Under the pieces are notes generated by a model. The model had not been told where the DNA came from, searched no databases, and saw only the letters and a list, made by a program, of their open reading frames with translations. A program made the position numbers and the translations under genes. This document shows, piece by piece, positions 53,905-63,752 of a DNA stretch of 64,000 nucleotides (positions are counted from its first letter, which is position 1; the number at the start of each line of letters is the position of its first letter). The DNA is from Pseudomonas grandcourensis (GTDB taxonomy: Bacteria > Pseudomonadota > Gammaproteobacteria > Pseudomonadales > Pseudomonadaceae): NCBI RefSeq assembly GCF_039909015.1, contig NZ_CP150919.1, positions 534,501 to 598,500 of the forward strand. The letters are read 5' to 3'.

Positions 53905-55809
53905 ATGGCCACTCCCAGCGCTAGCTCTTATAACGCAGACGCCATCGAAGTCCTCTCGGGCCTCGACCCGGTGCGCAAACGCCCCGGCATGTACACCGAC
54001 ACCAGTCGGCCGAACCACCTTGCCCAGGAAGTCATCGACAACAGTGTCGACGAAGCCTTGGCCGGGCATGCCACATCGGTACAGGTGATCCTGCATGCCG
54101 ACCATTCCCTGGAAGTCAGCGATGACGGCCGTGGCATGCCGGTGGACATTCACCCTGAGGAAGGTGTTTCGGGCGTCGAGTTGATCCTCACCAAGCTTCA
54201 TGCTGGTGGCAAGTTTTCCAACAAGAACTACCAGTTCTCCGGCGGTCTGCACGGGGTGGGTATTTCCGTGGTCAACGCCCTGTCCACCGAAACGCGGGTG
54301 CGGGTCAAGCGTGACGGCAACGAGTACCAGATGACCTTCAAGGATGGCTACAAGGCCACCGAGCTGGAAATCATCGGTACGGTCGGCAAGCGCAATACCG
54401 GCACCAGCGTGTTCTTTGCGCCGGATCCGAAATACTTCGACTCCCCGAAATTCTCCATCAGCCGCCTCAAACACGTGCTCAAGGCCAAGGCCGTGTTGTG
54501 CCCGGGGCTGCTGGTCAGTTTTGAAGACAAGGCCACCGGCGAGAAAGTCGAATGGCATTACGAAGACGGCCTGCGTTCATACCTGGTGGATGCGGTCAGC
54601 GAATTCGAGCGCCTGCCTAACGAACCGTTCTGCGGTGCTTTTGCCGGTAACAAGGAAGCCGTGGATTGGGCGCTGCTGTGGCTGCCGGAAGGCGGCGACG
54701 CGGTGCAGGAAAGCTATGTCAACCTGATTCCGACAGCTCAGGGCGGCACCCACGTCAACGGTTTGCGCCAAGGCCTGCTCGACGCCATGCGCGAGTTCTG
54801 CGAATTCCGCAGCCTGTTGCCGCGCGGAGTGAAGCTGGCGCCGGAAGACGTCTGGGAACGCATCGCCTTCGTGCTGTCGATGAAGATGCAGGAACCGCAA
54901 TTCTCCGGCCAGACCAAGGAGCGCCTGTCGTCCCGTGAAGCGGCGGCGTTCGTCTCCGGTGTGGTCAAGGATGCGTTCAGCCTGTGGCTCAATGCCAACC
55001 CGGAAACCGGCATGCTGCTGGCGGAACTGGCGATCAACAACGCCGGCCGTCGCCTCAAGGCCAGCAAGAAGGTCGAGCGCAAACGCATTACCCAAGGCCC
55101 GGCGCTGCCGGGCAAGCTGGCCGACTGTGCCGGGCAGGACCCGATGCGTTCCGAGCTGTTCCTGGTGGAAGGTGATTCCGCCGGCGGTTCCGCCAAGCAA
55201 GCGCGGGACAAGGAGTTCCAGGCGATCCTGCCGTTGCGCGGCAAGATCCTCAATACCTGGGAAGTCGACGGCAGCGAAGTGCTGGCCAGCCAGGAAGTGC
55301 ACAACATCGCCGTGGCCATCGGCGTCGATCCGGGCGCGGCGGACATGAGCCAGCTGCGCTACGGCAAGATCTGCATCCTCGCCGACGCCGACTCCGACGG
55401 TCTGCATATCGCGACCTTGCTGTGCGCCTTGTTCGTCCAGCATTTCCGCCCGTTGGTGGATGCCGGACACGTCTACGTCGCGATGCCGCCGTTGTACCGC
55501 ATCGACCTGGGCAAAGAGATCTACTACGCCCTCGATGAAGCCGAACGCGATGGCATCCTCGATCGCCTTGTGGCCGAGAAGAAGCGCGGCAAGCCGCAGG
55601 TCACCCGATTCAAGGGCCTGGGCGAAATGAACCCGCCGCAGCTGCGCGAGACCACCATGGACCCGAACACCCGGCGTCTGGTGCAGTTGACCCTGGAAGA
55701 TTTCGAGGCCACCTCGGAAATGATGGACATGCTGCTGGCGAAGAAACGCGCCGGTGACCGCAAGACCTGGCTGGAGTCCAAGGGCAACCTGGCCGAGGTG
55801 CTGGGCTGA
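53905..55809 (+). CDS. parE: DNA topoisomerase IV subunit B ParE
   Basis: The ATPase subunit of topoisomerase IV, which separates linked daughter chromosomes. The 634 residues have the GHKL ATP site (EVIDNSVDEAL, SDDGRGMPV, GLHGVGISVVNAL), TOPRIM motifs EGDSAGGSAKQARD and the metal site ADADSDGLHI, plus FKGLGEMNPPQLRETTMDP. The length fits ParE, not GyrB. Its TGA overlaps the next ATG. Confidence 0.97.
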   Translation: MATPSASSYNADAIEVLSGLDPVRKRPGMYTDTSRPNHLAQEVIDNSVDEALAGHATSVQVILHADHSLEVSDDGRGMPVDIHPEEGVSGVELILTKLHAGGKFSNKNYQFSGGLHGVGISVVNALSTETRVRVKRDGNEYQMTFKDGYKATELEIIGTVGKRNTGTSVFFAPDPKYFDSPKFSISRLKHVLKAKAVLCPGLLVSFEDKATGEKVEWHYEDGLRSYLVDAVSEFERLPNEPFCGAFAGNKEAVDWALLWLPEGGDAVQESYVNLIPTAQGGTHVNGLRQGLLDAMREFCEFRSLLPRGVKLAPEDVWERIAFVLSMKMQEPQFSGQTKERLSSREAAAFVSGVVKDAFSLWLNANPETGMLLAELAINNAGRRLKASKKVERKRITQGPALPGKLADCAGQDPMRSELFLVEGDSAGGSAKQARDKEFQAILPLRGKILNTWEVDGSEVLASQEVHNIAVAIGVDPGAADMSQLRYGKICILADADSDGLHIATLLCALFVQHFRPLVDAGHVYVAMPPLYRIDLGKEIYYALDEAERDGILDRLVAEKKRGKPQVTRFKGLGEMNPPQLRETTMDPNTRRLVQLTLEDFEATSEMMDMLLAKKRAGDRKTWLESKGNLAEVLG

Positions 55810-56798
55810 TGCGTCTGGGCTTTGCCCTGGCCTGTGGGTTGCTGCTGACGTCGATTACGGTATTTGCCGAGCCGGCGCCACAGCTGCGCCTGTTGTCCGG
55901 GCATGCCGTCGAAGGCATGCGCGGCGGCAACCTGTCCGGGCTGGCGCAGTGCGGCAATGACCTGTGGGCGGTTTCCGACCGCGACGATGACCAGATCTAC
56001 CGCCTCGATACCCGCGAATCCGTATGGCAGGCCGAAACGGTGCACATCGACGTACCGACGGTGCCTGACAGCGGTTTGCCTTGGGGGTTGAAGTCTCGCG
56101 TCTGGGGGGCTTCGTTCGTGCGTGGCGGTGATCTGGACTTCGAAGGCATCACCTGCGACAGCGCCGGCAATCGCTACATCGTCAGCGAAGGCCATGCCGC
56201 TGTCTTGCAAGTGCCGTCAACGGGGCCTGCCACCTGGCTGAAAATTTCGCCGATGATGGTTCGCGAAGCACGGGCCAGAGGCCTGCTGTTGCAATTCAAT
56301 GCGCTGTTCGAAGGGCTGGTGATCAATCCGGCGGGGGATCAGATGTGGCTCGCCGCCGAGCGTCAAGGCCGGGGACTGTTGATGATCAAGCGTAAGCAGA
56401 CGTTGTGGGATTGCGACGGTGGCTGCGTGCTGCTGAGCGAGGCGGGCATGGAAATGCAGCCCGAGCAGTTTCCCCATGCCAAGGCTGTCCCGCGGGATTT
56501 TTCTGACCTGTCGCTGTTCAACGGCAAGCTGTTCACTCTTGAACGCAATGCCTTCCAGATCTGCCGCCGTGATGCGCAGACAGCCAAGGTCGAGCGCTGC
56601 TGGTCGTACGCCGCCGAGTTGTTGCAGGAAAACCGTCGTTATTCACAGAATTACGGGCTGGAAGAAGCGTTGATCGTGGATGCCGATGGCGCCTGGATCG
56701 GCGTCGACAATAACTTCGGCGCGCGCGCCGATGGCGAAGTCCGTCCGGTGGTCTGGCGCTTCGCTGCACCGGAAGGTGGCTGGAGTGCCAATCCATGA
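55809..56798 (+). CDS. Exported esterase-like phytase-family protein
   Basis: A 329-residue predicted exported protein with a signal peptide (MRLGFALACGLLLTSITVFAEP). The body shows the beta-propeller-like pattern of the esterase-like-activity-of-phytase family (PF13449): LSGLAQCGNDLWAVSDRDDDQIYRLD, GDLDFEGITCDSAGNRYIVSEG, and EEALIVDADGAWIGVDNNFGAR. The substrate is unknown. It is coupled to parE by a one-base overlap and to the following protease-like gene by four bases, all in the topoisomerase IV operon. Confidence 0.85.
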   Translation: MRLGFALACGLLLTSITVFAEPAPQLRLLSGHAVEGMRGGNLSGLAQCGNDLWAVSDRDDDQIYRLDTRESVWQAETVHIDVPTVPDSGLPWGLKSRVWGASFVRGGDLDFEGITCDSAGNRYIVSEGHAAVLQVPSTGPATWLKISPMMVREARARGLLLQFNALFEGLVINPAGDQMWLAAERQGRGLLMIKRKQTLWDCDGGCVLLSEAGMEMQPEQFPHAKAVPRDFSDLSLFNGKLFTLERNAFQICRRDAQTAKVERCWSYAAELLQENRRYSQNYGLEEALIVDADGAWIGVDNNFGARADGEVRPVVWRFAAPEGGWSANP

Positions 56799-57319
56799 GA
56801 CAACAAAGCCCGGGGCAGCGAATCGGCCGGGTGTTCATGGTGCTGGCCTGGTGTGCGGCGCTGTTTCTGGCCACGCGGTTTTTCGGCCAATGGGAAGCGC
56901 GTCAGCAAAATCCGAATGTGGTCGTCAGTTCGGAGCAGGGCGAAGGTTTCATCGAGGTGAAACTGGTAAGCAATGTGCAGGGGCATTTCGTCGCCAGCGG
57001 CCAGATCAACGGCCAGCCGGTGGACTTCATGCTCGATACCGGGGCGACCGATGTATCGATTCCTCTGGACCTGGCCAGGCGCTTGAAGCTCGAAGAAGGA
57101 TTCGGCGTGACCCTGAGCACGGCCAATGGCCTGAGCCAGGGCTATCGCACCCGTATCGAACGCCTGCAACTGGGCGACATCGTGCTGCGGGATGTACGCG
57201 CACTGGTGGCCCCGGGGCTGCATGGCGATCAGGTGTTGCTCGGCATGAGCGCACTGAACAAACTTGAATTTACCCAGCGCGGTGGCACCATGCTGCTGCG
57301 CCAGACAACGAACCGATGA
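56795..57319 (+). CDS. Retropepsin-like aspartic protease family protein, membrane-anchored
   Basis: A 174-residue protein with one membrane anchor near the N-terminus ([17 protein letters not shown]) and a periplasmic retropepsin-like domain. The active-site motif is [12 protein letters not shown] with Asp81, followed by the second-half motif [12 protein letters not shown]. This matches the TIGR02281 family of bacterial clan-AA aspartic proteases with unknown targets. A single catalytic Asp means it would need to form a dimer. The gene overlaps its upstream neighbour by four bases and lies 7 bp before parC. Confidence 0.87.
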   Translation: MRQQSPGQRIGRVFMVLAWCAALFLATRFFGQWEARQQNPNVVVSSEQGEGFIEVKLVSNVQGHFVASGQINGQPVDFMLDTGATDVSIPLDLARRLKLEEGFGVTLSTANGLSQGYRTRIERLQLGDIVLRDVRALVAPGLHGDQVLLGMSALNKLEFTQRGGTMLLRQTTNR

Positions 57320-57326
57320 GGCCCGC

Positions 57327-59594
57327 ATGAGCGACTCCCTTGATCTCAGCCTGGACGGTGTAGAACGCCGCTCGCTGGCTGACTTCACCGAAAATGCCTA
57401 CCTCAACTACTCCATGTACGTGATCATGGACCGTGCCTTGCCGCATATCGGCGACGGCCTGAAACCGGTACAGCGCCGCATCATTTATGCGATGAGCGAG
57501 TTGGGGCTGGACGCCGATTCCAAGCACAAGAAGTCGGCGCGTACCGTCGGTGACGTGCTCGGCAAGTTCCACCCTCACGGCGACTCGGCCTGCTACGAAG
57601 CCATGGTGCTGATGGCCCAGCCGTTCAGCTATCGCTACACGCTGGTCGACGGCCAAGGCAACTGGGGTGCGCCGGACGATCCCAAGTCCTTCGCCGCCAT
57701 GCGTTACACCGAAGCGCGGTTGTCGCGTTACTCCGAAGTGCTGCTCAGCGAACTGGGTCAGGGCACGGCGGACTGGGGGCCGAACTTTGACGGCACGCTG
57801 GACGAGCCGCTGGTGTTGCCGGCACGTTTGCCGAACATTCTGCTCAACGGCACCACCGGTATCGCCGTGGGCATGGCCACCGACGTGCCGCCGCACAACC
57901 TGCGGGAAGTCGCCACCGCCTGCGTGCGCTTGCTCGACGAGCCCAAGGCCACGGTCGAACAGCTCTGTGAACACATCCAGGGCCCGGACTACCCGACCGA
58001 AGCGGAAATCATCACCCCGCGCGCCGATCTGCTGAAAATGTATGAAACCGGCAAGGGCTCGGTGCGCATGCGCGCCGTGTATCACATCGAAGACGGCGAC
58101 ATCATCGTCACCGCGCTGCCGCATCAGGTCTCGGGCGCCAAGGTGCTGGAACAGATCGCCGCAATGATGCAGGCCAAACCGTCCAAGGCTCCGCAAATCG
58201 CCGACCTGCGTGACGAATCCGACCACGAGAACCCGTGCCGGATCGTGATCATCCCGGGTGCCCGCAAGAATTTTGACCACGACGCGCTGATGCAGCACCT
58301 GTTCGCCAGCACCGAGCTGGAGTCGAGCTACCGGGTCAACATCAACATCATCGGCCTGGATGGCAAGCCGCAGCTGAAGAACCTGCGTGCGCTGCTGGTC
58401 GAATGGCTGGAGTTCCGGGTGCAGACCGTGCGTCGTCGCCTGCAATTCCGCCTCGACAAGGTCGAGCGTCGCCTGCACCTGTTGGACGGTTTGTTGATTG
58501 CCTACCTCAACCTGGATGAAGTGATCCACATCATCCGTACCGAGGAGCATCCGAAAGCTGCGCTGATCGAGCGTTTCGCCCTGAGTGAAATCCAGGCCGA
58601 CTACATCCTCGACACCCGTCTGCGTCAGTTGGCGCGACTGGAAGAGATGAAACTGCGTGCCGAGCAGGATGAATTGCTCAAGGAACAAGCCAAGCTGCAA
58701 GCCCTGCTGAGCAGCGAAACCAAGTTGAAAAAACTGGTGCGCAGCGAACTGATCAAGGACGCTGAAACCTACGGTGATGACCGCCGGTCGCCTATTGTCG
58801 AGCGCGCCGAAGCCAAGGCCCTGACCGAGCACGATCTGCTTCCGAACGAGAAAGTGACGGTGGTGCTGTCGGAAAAAGGCTGGATTCGCTCCGCCAAAGG
58901 CCACGAAATCGACGCCACCGGGCTTTCCTACAAGGCCGGGGACGGTTTCAAGGCGCTGGCAGCCGGGCGCTCCAACCAGTTTGCCGTGTTTATCGACTCC
59001 ACCGGCCGCAGTTATTCGGTGGCTGCGCACACCTTGCCGTCGGCCCGTGGCCAGGGCGAGCCGCTGACCGGTCGCCTGACGCCGCCGCCAGGGGCGAGTT
59101 TCGAATGCGTGCTGATGCCGGAAGACGATGCGCTGTACGTGATCGCCTCCGACGCCGGCTACGGTTTCGTGGTCAAGGGTGAAGACCTGCAGGCCAAGAA
59201 CAAGGCCGGCAAGGCCCTGCTGAGCCTGCCGAACAACGCCAAGGTCATGCTGCCGCGCCCTGTGGCCGATCGTGAGCAGAACTGGCTGGCGTCGGTGACG
59301 ACCGAAGGTCGCCTGCTGATCTTCAAGATCAGCGACCTGCCACAATTAGGTAAGGGCAAAGGCAACAAGATCATCGGGATTCCCGGTGAGCGAGTGGCCA
59401 GTCGTGAAGAGTATGTGACGGACATCGCCGTATTGCCGGACGGTGCAACGCTGGTGTTGCAGGCCGGGAAACGTACTTTGTCACTGAAAGCGGACGACCT
59501 CGAACACTACAAGGGTGAACGTGGCCGTCGTGGCAATAAGTTGCCGCGTGGCTTCCAGCGGGTCGATGCGCTGCTCGTCGAAAACCTCAATTAG
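57327..59594 (+). CDS. parC: DNA topoisomerase IV subunit A ParC
   Basis: The DNA-cleaving subunit of topoisomerase IV. The 755 residues have the start [43 protein letters not shown], the catalytic Tyr127 in AMRYTEARL and the quinolone region [12 protein letters not shown] with Ser87 and Glu91 (E. coli Ser80 and Glu84), so no common quinolone-resistance change is visible. The C-terminal beta-pinwheel follows. The ATG at 57327 starts the family-typical sequence; the open frame begins inside the previous gene. Confidence 0.97.
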   Translation: MSDSLDLSLDGVERRSLADFTENAYLNYSMYVIMDRALPHIGDGLKPVQRRIIYAMSELGLDADSKHKKSARTVGDVLGKFHPHGDSACYEAMVLMAQPFSYRYTLVDGQGNWGAPDDPKSFAAMRYTEARLSRYSEVLLSELGQGTADWGPNFDGTLDEPLVLPARLPNILLNGTTGIAVGMATDVPPHNLREVATACVRLLDEPKATVEQLCEHIQGPDYPTEAEIITPRADLLKMYETGKGSVRMRAVYHIEDGDIIVTALPHQVSGAKVLEQIAAMMQAKPSKAPQIADLRDESDHENPCRIVIIPGARKNFDHDALMQHLFASTELESSYRVNINIIGLDGKPQLKNLRALLVEWLEFRVQTVRRRLQFRLDKVERRLHLLDGLLIAYLNLDEVIHIIRTEEHPKAALIERFALSEIQADYILDTRLRQLARLEEMKLRAEQDELLKEQAKLQALLSSETKLKKLVRSELIKDAETYGDDRRSPIVERAEAKALTEHDLLPNEKVTVVLSEKGWIRSAKGHEIDATGLSYKAGDGFKALAAGRSNQFAVFIDSTGRSYSVAAHTLPSARGQGEPLTGRLTPPPGASFECVLMPEDDALYVIASDAGYGFVVKGEDLQAKNKAGKALLSLPNNAKVMLPRPVADREQNWLASVTTEGRLLIFKISDLPQLGKGKGNKIIGIPGERVASREEYVTDIAVLPDGATLVLQAGKRTLSLKADDLEHYKGERGRRGNKLPRGFQRVDALLVENLN

Positions 59595-59604
59595 GCGACT
59601 TAGA

Positions 59605-59643
59605 AGCGCCGAACTACGATTTAACCCGTAGTTCGGCGCTTTG
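59605..59643 (+). terminator. Terminator after parC
   Basis: AGCGCCGAACTACG pairs perfectly with CGTAGTTCGGCGCT (14 bp, 8-base loop), followed by a short TT, 10 bp after the parC stop. Confidence 0.75.
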
Positions 59644-59769
59644 CGCTGGAGTCGGAACGCATATTCACGGATGATATGGCCTTTCAAGCGCCGGCATTGC
59701 CGCGCGTTCTTCATATTTATTGAGTATTTTCACTGTGGTCAGCCTTTTAGCTACCACCTGGATGGGACG

Positions 59770-60483
59770 ATGACTGCTCTGCGCCTTCCTTTTATTCTTT
59801 TGCTCGCCGGCGTTCTTGGCCTGGCGGGTTGCAGCGTTCACCAGCCGGTGTCGTTGTATCAGCTGGACGCTGGTAGTCCGGTTCAGCCCGCACAGAACGC
59901 GGGCATGGCGGTATTGTTGGGGCCGGTCACCGTGGCCGACTACCTGCAACGCGAAACCCTGTTGCAGCGCCAGCCCGATGGCAGCCTGCAAGCCTCGACC
60001 GACGGTCGTTGGGCTGGCAGCCTTTCGTCGGATATCGATCAGCTGCTGCTGCGTCAGGTCGCAGGTCGCCTGGACAGCCAGCGCGTAGTGCTGGCCCCGG
60101 CGACAGTGGGCTTCACCCCGGACGTTCAGGTGCTGCTGACCATCACGCGCCTGGACTCTGGTGCAAAACAACCGGCGATCCTCGACGCGCAATGGCGCCT
60201 GATCGACCGTCGCGGGCAGGTCCGCGACAACCGCATCATCCATTTGCAGGAACAGCATGCCGGTACCACGGCGGCTCAGGTTCAGGCACAGGGTGTGTTG
60301 TTGCAACGCCTGGCCGAACAACTGTCGGTAGCGCTCAAGCCGCTGGCCAATCAGCCGCCGATCGCCGAAGCCCCGCGCAAGCCGGCAACCAAGGCGGCAG
60401 CACCTGCGGTAGAACAGGAAAAGCAGCCGAAGATCCCGATGGCCGCGCCGATTCGTACGGATATGGAAGTGTTCCGCTTCTAA
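59770..60483 (+). CDS. PqiC-like lipoprotein (ABC-type transport auxiliary)
   Basis: A 237-residue lipoprotein with the lipobox LAGC (Cys21). Features of the PqiC/YmbA (DUF330) family are visible: YQLDAG, LLGPVTVADYLQRETLLQR, RWAGSLSSDIDQLLLRQVAGRL and DAQWRLIDRRGQ. The family partners with MCE-type lipid transport between inner and outer membrane, but no pqiA or pqiB lies nearby. A Lys/Ala/Pro-rich tail follows. The ATG at 59770 sits just before the signal sequence. Confidence 0.85.
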   Translation: MTALRLPFILLLAGVLGLAGCSVHQPVSLYQLDAGSPVQPAQNAGMAVLLGPVTVADYLQRETLLQRQPDGSLQASTDGRWAGSLSSDIDQLLLRQVAGRLDSQRVVLAPATVGFTPDVQVLLTITRLDSGAKQPAILDAQWRLIDRRGQVRDNRIIHLQEQHAGTTAAQVQAQGVLLQRLAEQLSVALKPLANQPPIAEAPRKPATKAAAPAVEQEKQPKIPMAAPIRTDMEVFRF

Positions 60484-60510
60484 GTCTGGACTGAAGCTGT
60501 TCCCCATATA

Positions 60511-60535
60511 AAGCCCGCCCTGTGCGGGCTTTGTA
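60511..60535 (+). terminator. Terminator after the PqiC-like gene
   Basis: AAGCCCGC and GCGGGCTT pair around a CCTGT loop, with T-rich sequence downstream, 27 bp after the stop codon. Confidence 0.75.
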
Positions 60536-60576
60536 GTTTCTGTGGGCTGGAGATCTTCAGTGTGGCTGGTGGCCCC

Positions 60577-60668
60577 ATCGCGAGCAGGCTCGCTCCCACA
60601 ATTGATCCGGGTTGCTTACGAGAGTGTGCTCACAGAAGATCCCCTGTGGGAGCAAGCCTGCTCGCGAA
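60577..60668. repeat. REP doublet
   Basis: ATCGCGAGCAGGCTCGCTCC (60577 onward) and, in opposite order, TGTGGGAGCAAGCCTGCTCG (60645 onward) form a doublet of the same family as those at 42241 and 63646, with a different centre. Confidence 0.75.
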
Positions 60669-60687
60669 AAGGCCAGAGCAGGCCACG

Positions 60688-60722
60688 AAAAAGCCCGCAG
60701 ACGATCGCTCATCTGCGGGCTT
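60688..60722 (-). terminator. Terminator of the AhpA-like gene
   Basis: Read on the minus strand, AAGCCCGCAGA/TCTGCGGGCTT (60712-60722 with 60691-60701) is followed by T-rich sequence. It lies 41 bp after the stop of the minus-strand gene. Confidence 0.8.
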
Positions 60723-60737
60723 CCAGGTTTAAAGGCT

Positions 60738-60766
60738 AAAAGATCGCAGCCTTCGGCAGCTCCTAC
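60738..60766. repeat. Single AAAAGATCGCAG...TCCTAC repeat unit
   Basis: One 29-base arm of the same family as the repeats at 39052 and 44998. Read on the minus strand it starts GTAGGAGCTGCCGAAGGC and supplies the TAG stop of the AhpA-like gene (60763-60765). Confidence 0.7.
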
Positions 60767-62280
60767 GCGCGGCGTTCGTGCATCCGCGCCAATTGTCGTT
60801 CCAGCATCGATGGATACGGCTCCATCAACCGTTCCACGCAGCATGCACCTTCAGGGCTGGCAATTGGACGGATCCGTGCGCGTTGGCGGATCAACACGTC
60901 ATCACTGATCTTGCGCTCCACCAGCAGCAGGTTGCGGCTGTGTTGCGACAGGGCCAGGGCGTCCTGGGCGGGGTCGGTCAGCAGCAGGTCGATCTGGCTC
61001 AGGCCGAACAACTCGTCGCCCAGGGTCAGGCCCAGCTGCAATTGCAGGGTGATGCCGCTGTCGGCGACTTCGATCTGCAACTGGTGGCCCAGGGCCCGGA
61101 GCAGCTCGCCACAGCAAATGGCGTTGGTCAGGTAATCGTCGCCGCTGTCTTCGGTGTGGAACAGCATCAATGTGCTGCCATCGTTCAAGGTCTCCACTTC
61201 GCCTTGATACAGCGACGCGGCCTGATCGAGGCAATCGCGATAGCGTTCGAGCAGTTCTTCAAGACGCGCCCGCGGCAGGCGTCGCAGTTGCTCCTGGGAG
61301 CCCAGTTGCACTGCCAGCACCGCGCTGTGTTGCGGCACGCTCGGCGTGGCCTTGCGAATCACTGGTTGTGGGGGACTGTCCAGCGACTCGTCGCGCAGAT
61401 CGGCGAACGGGTCTTCATCATCGTCGTCTTCGACGGTGCTGACGATCTGCCGTGGCGCTGGCTTGAGCGCCGCTACCGGGCGGCTCTCGTCGAAACTCGG
61501 ATCGCGCAGGTTACGGACTTCGAAGGCCGGGTCGGCCTCGTCATCGGCGTCGTCGAATTCCGGCTCCGGTTCCGGCACAGGGGCGGGCTCCGGGGCGAAG
61601 TTGGCGTGCAGCTGGCGCGCCAGGTCGCCGATTTCGTCCTGGCGGTCGGTGGCCGGGGTGTATTCGTCGATATTGCGCAGCCACACACGCAATTGCAGCA
61701 GTGGCGTGGAGAGATAACGCCCCATGCGCAGGCTCAGGGCCAGGGACAGGGCCAGCAGGATGGCGCTCAGAATGCCCATGCTTTGCAGGCTGATGGTCAT
61801 CGGCTGCTGGAACTGGTCCATGTCCAGGCTGATGCGCAGCTGCCCGGCGGTCACGTCCTGGAAGGTGATCTTGCTCTGGTACATGCCCTCGGCTTCGCCC
61901 AGCAGGCCATGTTTGGGGCGCTGGCCGGATTCGGCGAGGATGCGGTTGTCCGGGCTATAGATGGCGGCGTGGGCCACCAGCTTGTTCTTGGTCAGGTTAT
62001 TGAGCAGCACATTGAGGCTGAGGATGTCGTTGGACACCAACAGCTCGGTGGCCGAGGTGGCCGTCTGCGTGGTCAGGCTTTCGCCCAGCGCATCCGCCTG
62101 CTCGTGCATGGCCTGCTTGAACTGCAGGCCCATCACACCGGCATAGATGACCAGGGCCAGGGCGACCAGGATCACGTTATGGCTGGCGATGCGCAATGCA
62201 ATCGGTACACGGCGGTGGCGCAGTGCCCGGAAGATCAGCAGGAAGAAGTTGTCGGTTTTTACTGGCGTAGGCCGGTTCAC
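60763..62280 (-). CDS. AhpA/YtjB-type membrane protein with cyclase-like C-terminus
   Basis: A 505-residue inner-membrane protein divergent from serB, where E. coli has the related ytjB (smp). TM1 is at about 35-54 and TM2 at about 167-184; the periplasmic part between them (HEQADALGESLTTQTATSATELLVSND) matches the AhpA/YtjB family. A HAMP-like segment (about 186-225) and an acidic, Pro-rich linker (about 228-315) follow. Residues about 318-500 resemble a class III nucleotide-cyclase fold (YQGEVETLNDGSTLMLFHTED...LGLTLGDELFGL), but the first metal Asp position appears to be Gln325 (VLAVQLGSQ), so activity is unlikely. The cyclase reading is inference from pattern. Confidence 0.8.
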   Translation of the reverse strand: MNRPTPVKTDNFFLLIFRALRHRRVPIALRIASHNVILVALALVIYAGVMGLQFKQAMHEQADALGESLTTQTATSATELLVSNDILSLNVLLNNLTKNKLVAHAAIYSPDNRILAESGQRPKHGLLGEAEGMYQSKITFQDVTAGQLRISLDMDQFQQPMTISLQSMGILSAILLALSLALSLRMGRYLSTPLLQLRVWLRNIDEYTPATDRQDEIGDLARQLHANFAPEPAPVPEPEPEFDDADDEADPAFEVRNLRDPSFDESRPVAALKPAPRQIVSTVEDDDDEDPFADLRDESLDSPPQPVIRKATPSVPQHSAVLAVQLGSQEQLRRLPRARLEELLERYRDCLDQAASLYQGEVETLNDGSTLMLFHTEDSGDDYLTNAICCGELLRALGHQLQIEVADSGITLQLQLGLTLGDELFGLSQIDLLLTDPAQDALALSQHSRNLLLVERKISDDVLIRQRARIRPIASPEGACCVERLMEPYPSMLERQLARMHERRA

Positions 62281-62415
62281 TTGAGCTCGGCTCTTTTGTC
62301 CGTGGAGTTGACGCGCAGTATAGCGACAGGCCCTAGGCCGTCAAAGCGCTCACGGTGCCCGATGGTCACTGAAAGTGGGTAGAATGCGGTTTTTTTCCAC
62401 CTGCGGGGGTGCGCC

Positions 62416-63630
62416 TTGCGCGAAATCGTCCTGATAAACATCACGGGAGTCGACCGTCCGGGTCTGACTGCGGCCATTACCGGCGTTCTGGCCCAGGGTG
62501 GTGTGAACATTCTCGACATCGGTCAGGCGGTGATCCACGACACCTTGTCGTTCGGCATCCTGGTTGAAATTCCCGACACCGAGCAAGGCAAGTCCGTGCT
62601 CAAGGACATCCTGTTCAAGGGCTATGAGCTCGATCAGCAGGTGCGTTTCACGCCAGTGTCCGAAGTGGACTACCAGCAGTGGGTCGGCAACCAGGGCAAA
62701 AAGCGCCACATCGTGACCCTGCTGACCCGCAAGGTCACAGCCGGGCAGTTGCAGGCCGTGAGTTCGATCACCGCCAAATATGGCCTGAACATCGACCACA
62801 TCGATCGTCTGTCCGGGCGCATGCCGCTGGACACCCCGGCTGACAAGGGCAAGGGCTGCATCGAGTTTTCCGTGCGCGGCGAAGCGGCTGATCCGCAGGC
62901 GCTGCGTGCCGAATTCCTCAGCGTCGCCCAGGAACTGAACGTCGACATCGCCTTCCAGGAAGATTCGCTGTTCCGTCGCAACCGTCGCCTGGCGGTGTTC
63001 GACATGGACTCGACGCTGATCGAAGCCGAAGTGATCGATGAACTGGCCAAGGCGGCCGGCGTGGGTGACAAAGTGTCGGAGATCACCGAGCGGGCAATGG
63101 CCGGTGAACTGGATTTCCGCGCCAGTTTCAAGGAGCGCCTGGCCTTGCTCAAAGGTCTGGACGTCAATGTGCTGGACTCCATCGGTGCCTCGCTGCGCCT
63201 GACCGAAGGTGCTGAAACCCTGTTCGCCGAACTCAAGCGCCTGGGCTACAAGACCGCGATTCTGTCGGGCGGCTTCACCTATTTCGCCAAGCAATTGCAG
63301 GCCAAGCTGGGTATCGACTACGTGTTCGCCAACGAACTTGAAGTGGTCGACGGCAAAGTCACCGGCGTGGCGGTCGAGCCGATTGTCGATGCGCAGCGCA
63401 AGGCGGATTTGCTGAAAGAGTTGGCACACAAGGAAGGCTTGCGCCTGGAGCAGACCATTGCGGTCGGTGACGGTGCCAATGACTTGCCGATGCTCGCGAT
63501 TGCCGGGTTGGGCGTGGCGTTCCGCGCCAAGCCGCTGGTGAAGCAGTCGGCCAAGCAGGCGATTTCGACGCTGGGCCTGGATGGCGTGCTGTACCTGCTG
63601 GGCTTCCGCGATCGCGACGGTCAGCTCTGA
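62416..63630 (+). CDS. serB: Phosphoserine phosphatase SerB
   Basis: The last step of serine synthesis: hydrolyses phosphoserine. The 404 residues have an N-terminal ACT domain (EIVLINITGVDRPGLTAAITGVL), a second ACT-like part (about 95-180) and the HAD catalytic domain with FDMDSTLIEAEVIDELA (nucleophile Asp196), LSGGFTYFAKQL and GDGANDLPML (about 350). It starts with TTG at 62416, with a G-rich site just before it. It is divergent from the AhpA-like gene. Confidence 0.95.
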   Translation: MREIVLINITGVDRPGLTAAITGVLAQGGVNILDIGQAVIHDTLSFGILVEIPDTEQGKSVLKDILFKGYELDQQVRFTPVSEVDYQQWVGNQGKKRHIVTLLTRKVTAGQLQAVSSITAKYGLNIDHIDRLSGRMPLDTPADKGKGCIEFSVRGEAADPQALRAEFLSVAQELNVDIAFQEDSLFRRNRRLAVFDMDSTLIEAEVIDELAKAAGVGDKVSEITERAMAGELDFRASFKERLALLKGLDVNVLDSIGASLRLTEGAETLFAELKRLGYKTAILSGGFTYFAKQLQAKLGIDYVFANELEVVDGKVTGVAVEPIVDAQRKADLLKELAHKEGLRLEQTIAVGDGANDLPMLAIAGLGVAFRAKPLVKQSAKQAISTLGLDGVLYLLGFRDRDGQL

Positions 63631-63645
63631 TACACCCGATACAAG

Positions 63646-63735
63646 TGTGGGAGCGGGCTTGCTCGCGAAGGCGTCATCACATTCAACATCTATGTTGACT
63701 GTAAGTCCGTTTTCGCGAGCAAGCCCGCTCCCACA
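63646..63735. repeat. REP doublet with central hairpin
   Basis: TGTGGGAGCGGGCTTGCTCG and its complement face each other around ACATTCAACATCTATGTTGA, with an internal CAACAT/ATGTTG hairpin. The layout copies the doublet at 42241-42334. It lies between convergent serB and psd. Confidence 0.8.
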
Positions 63736-63752
63736 GGGGTACAGCTCGGTCC

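Noticed and set aside
57270..59345. 691-codon minus-strand open frame
   Set aside because: Antisense shadow of parC; the encoded sequence is Arg/His/Gln-rich and matches nothing I know.
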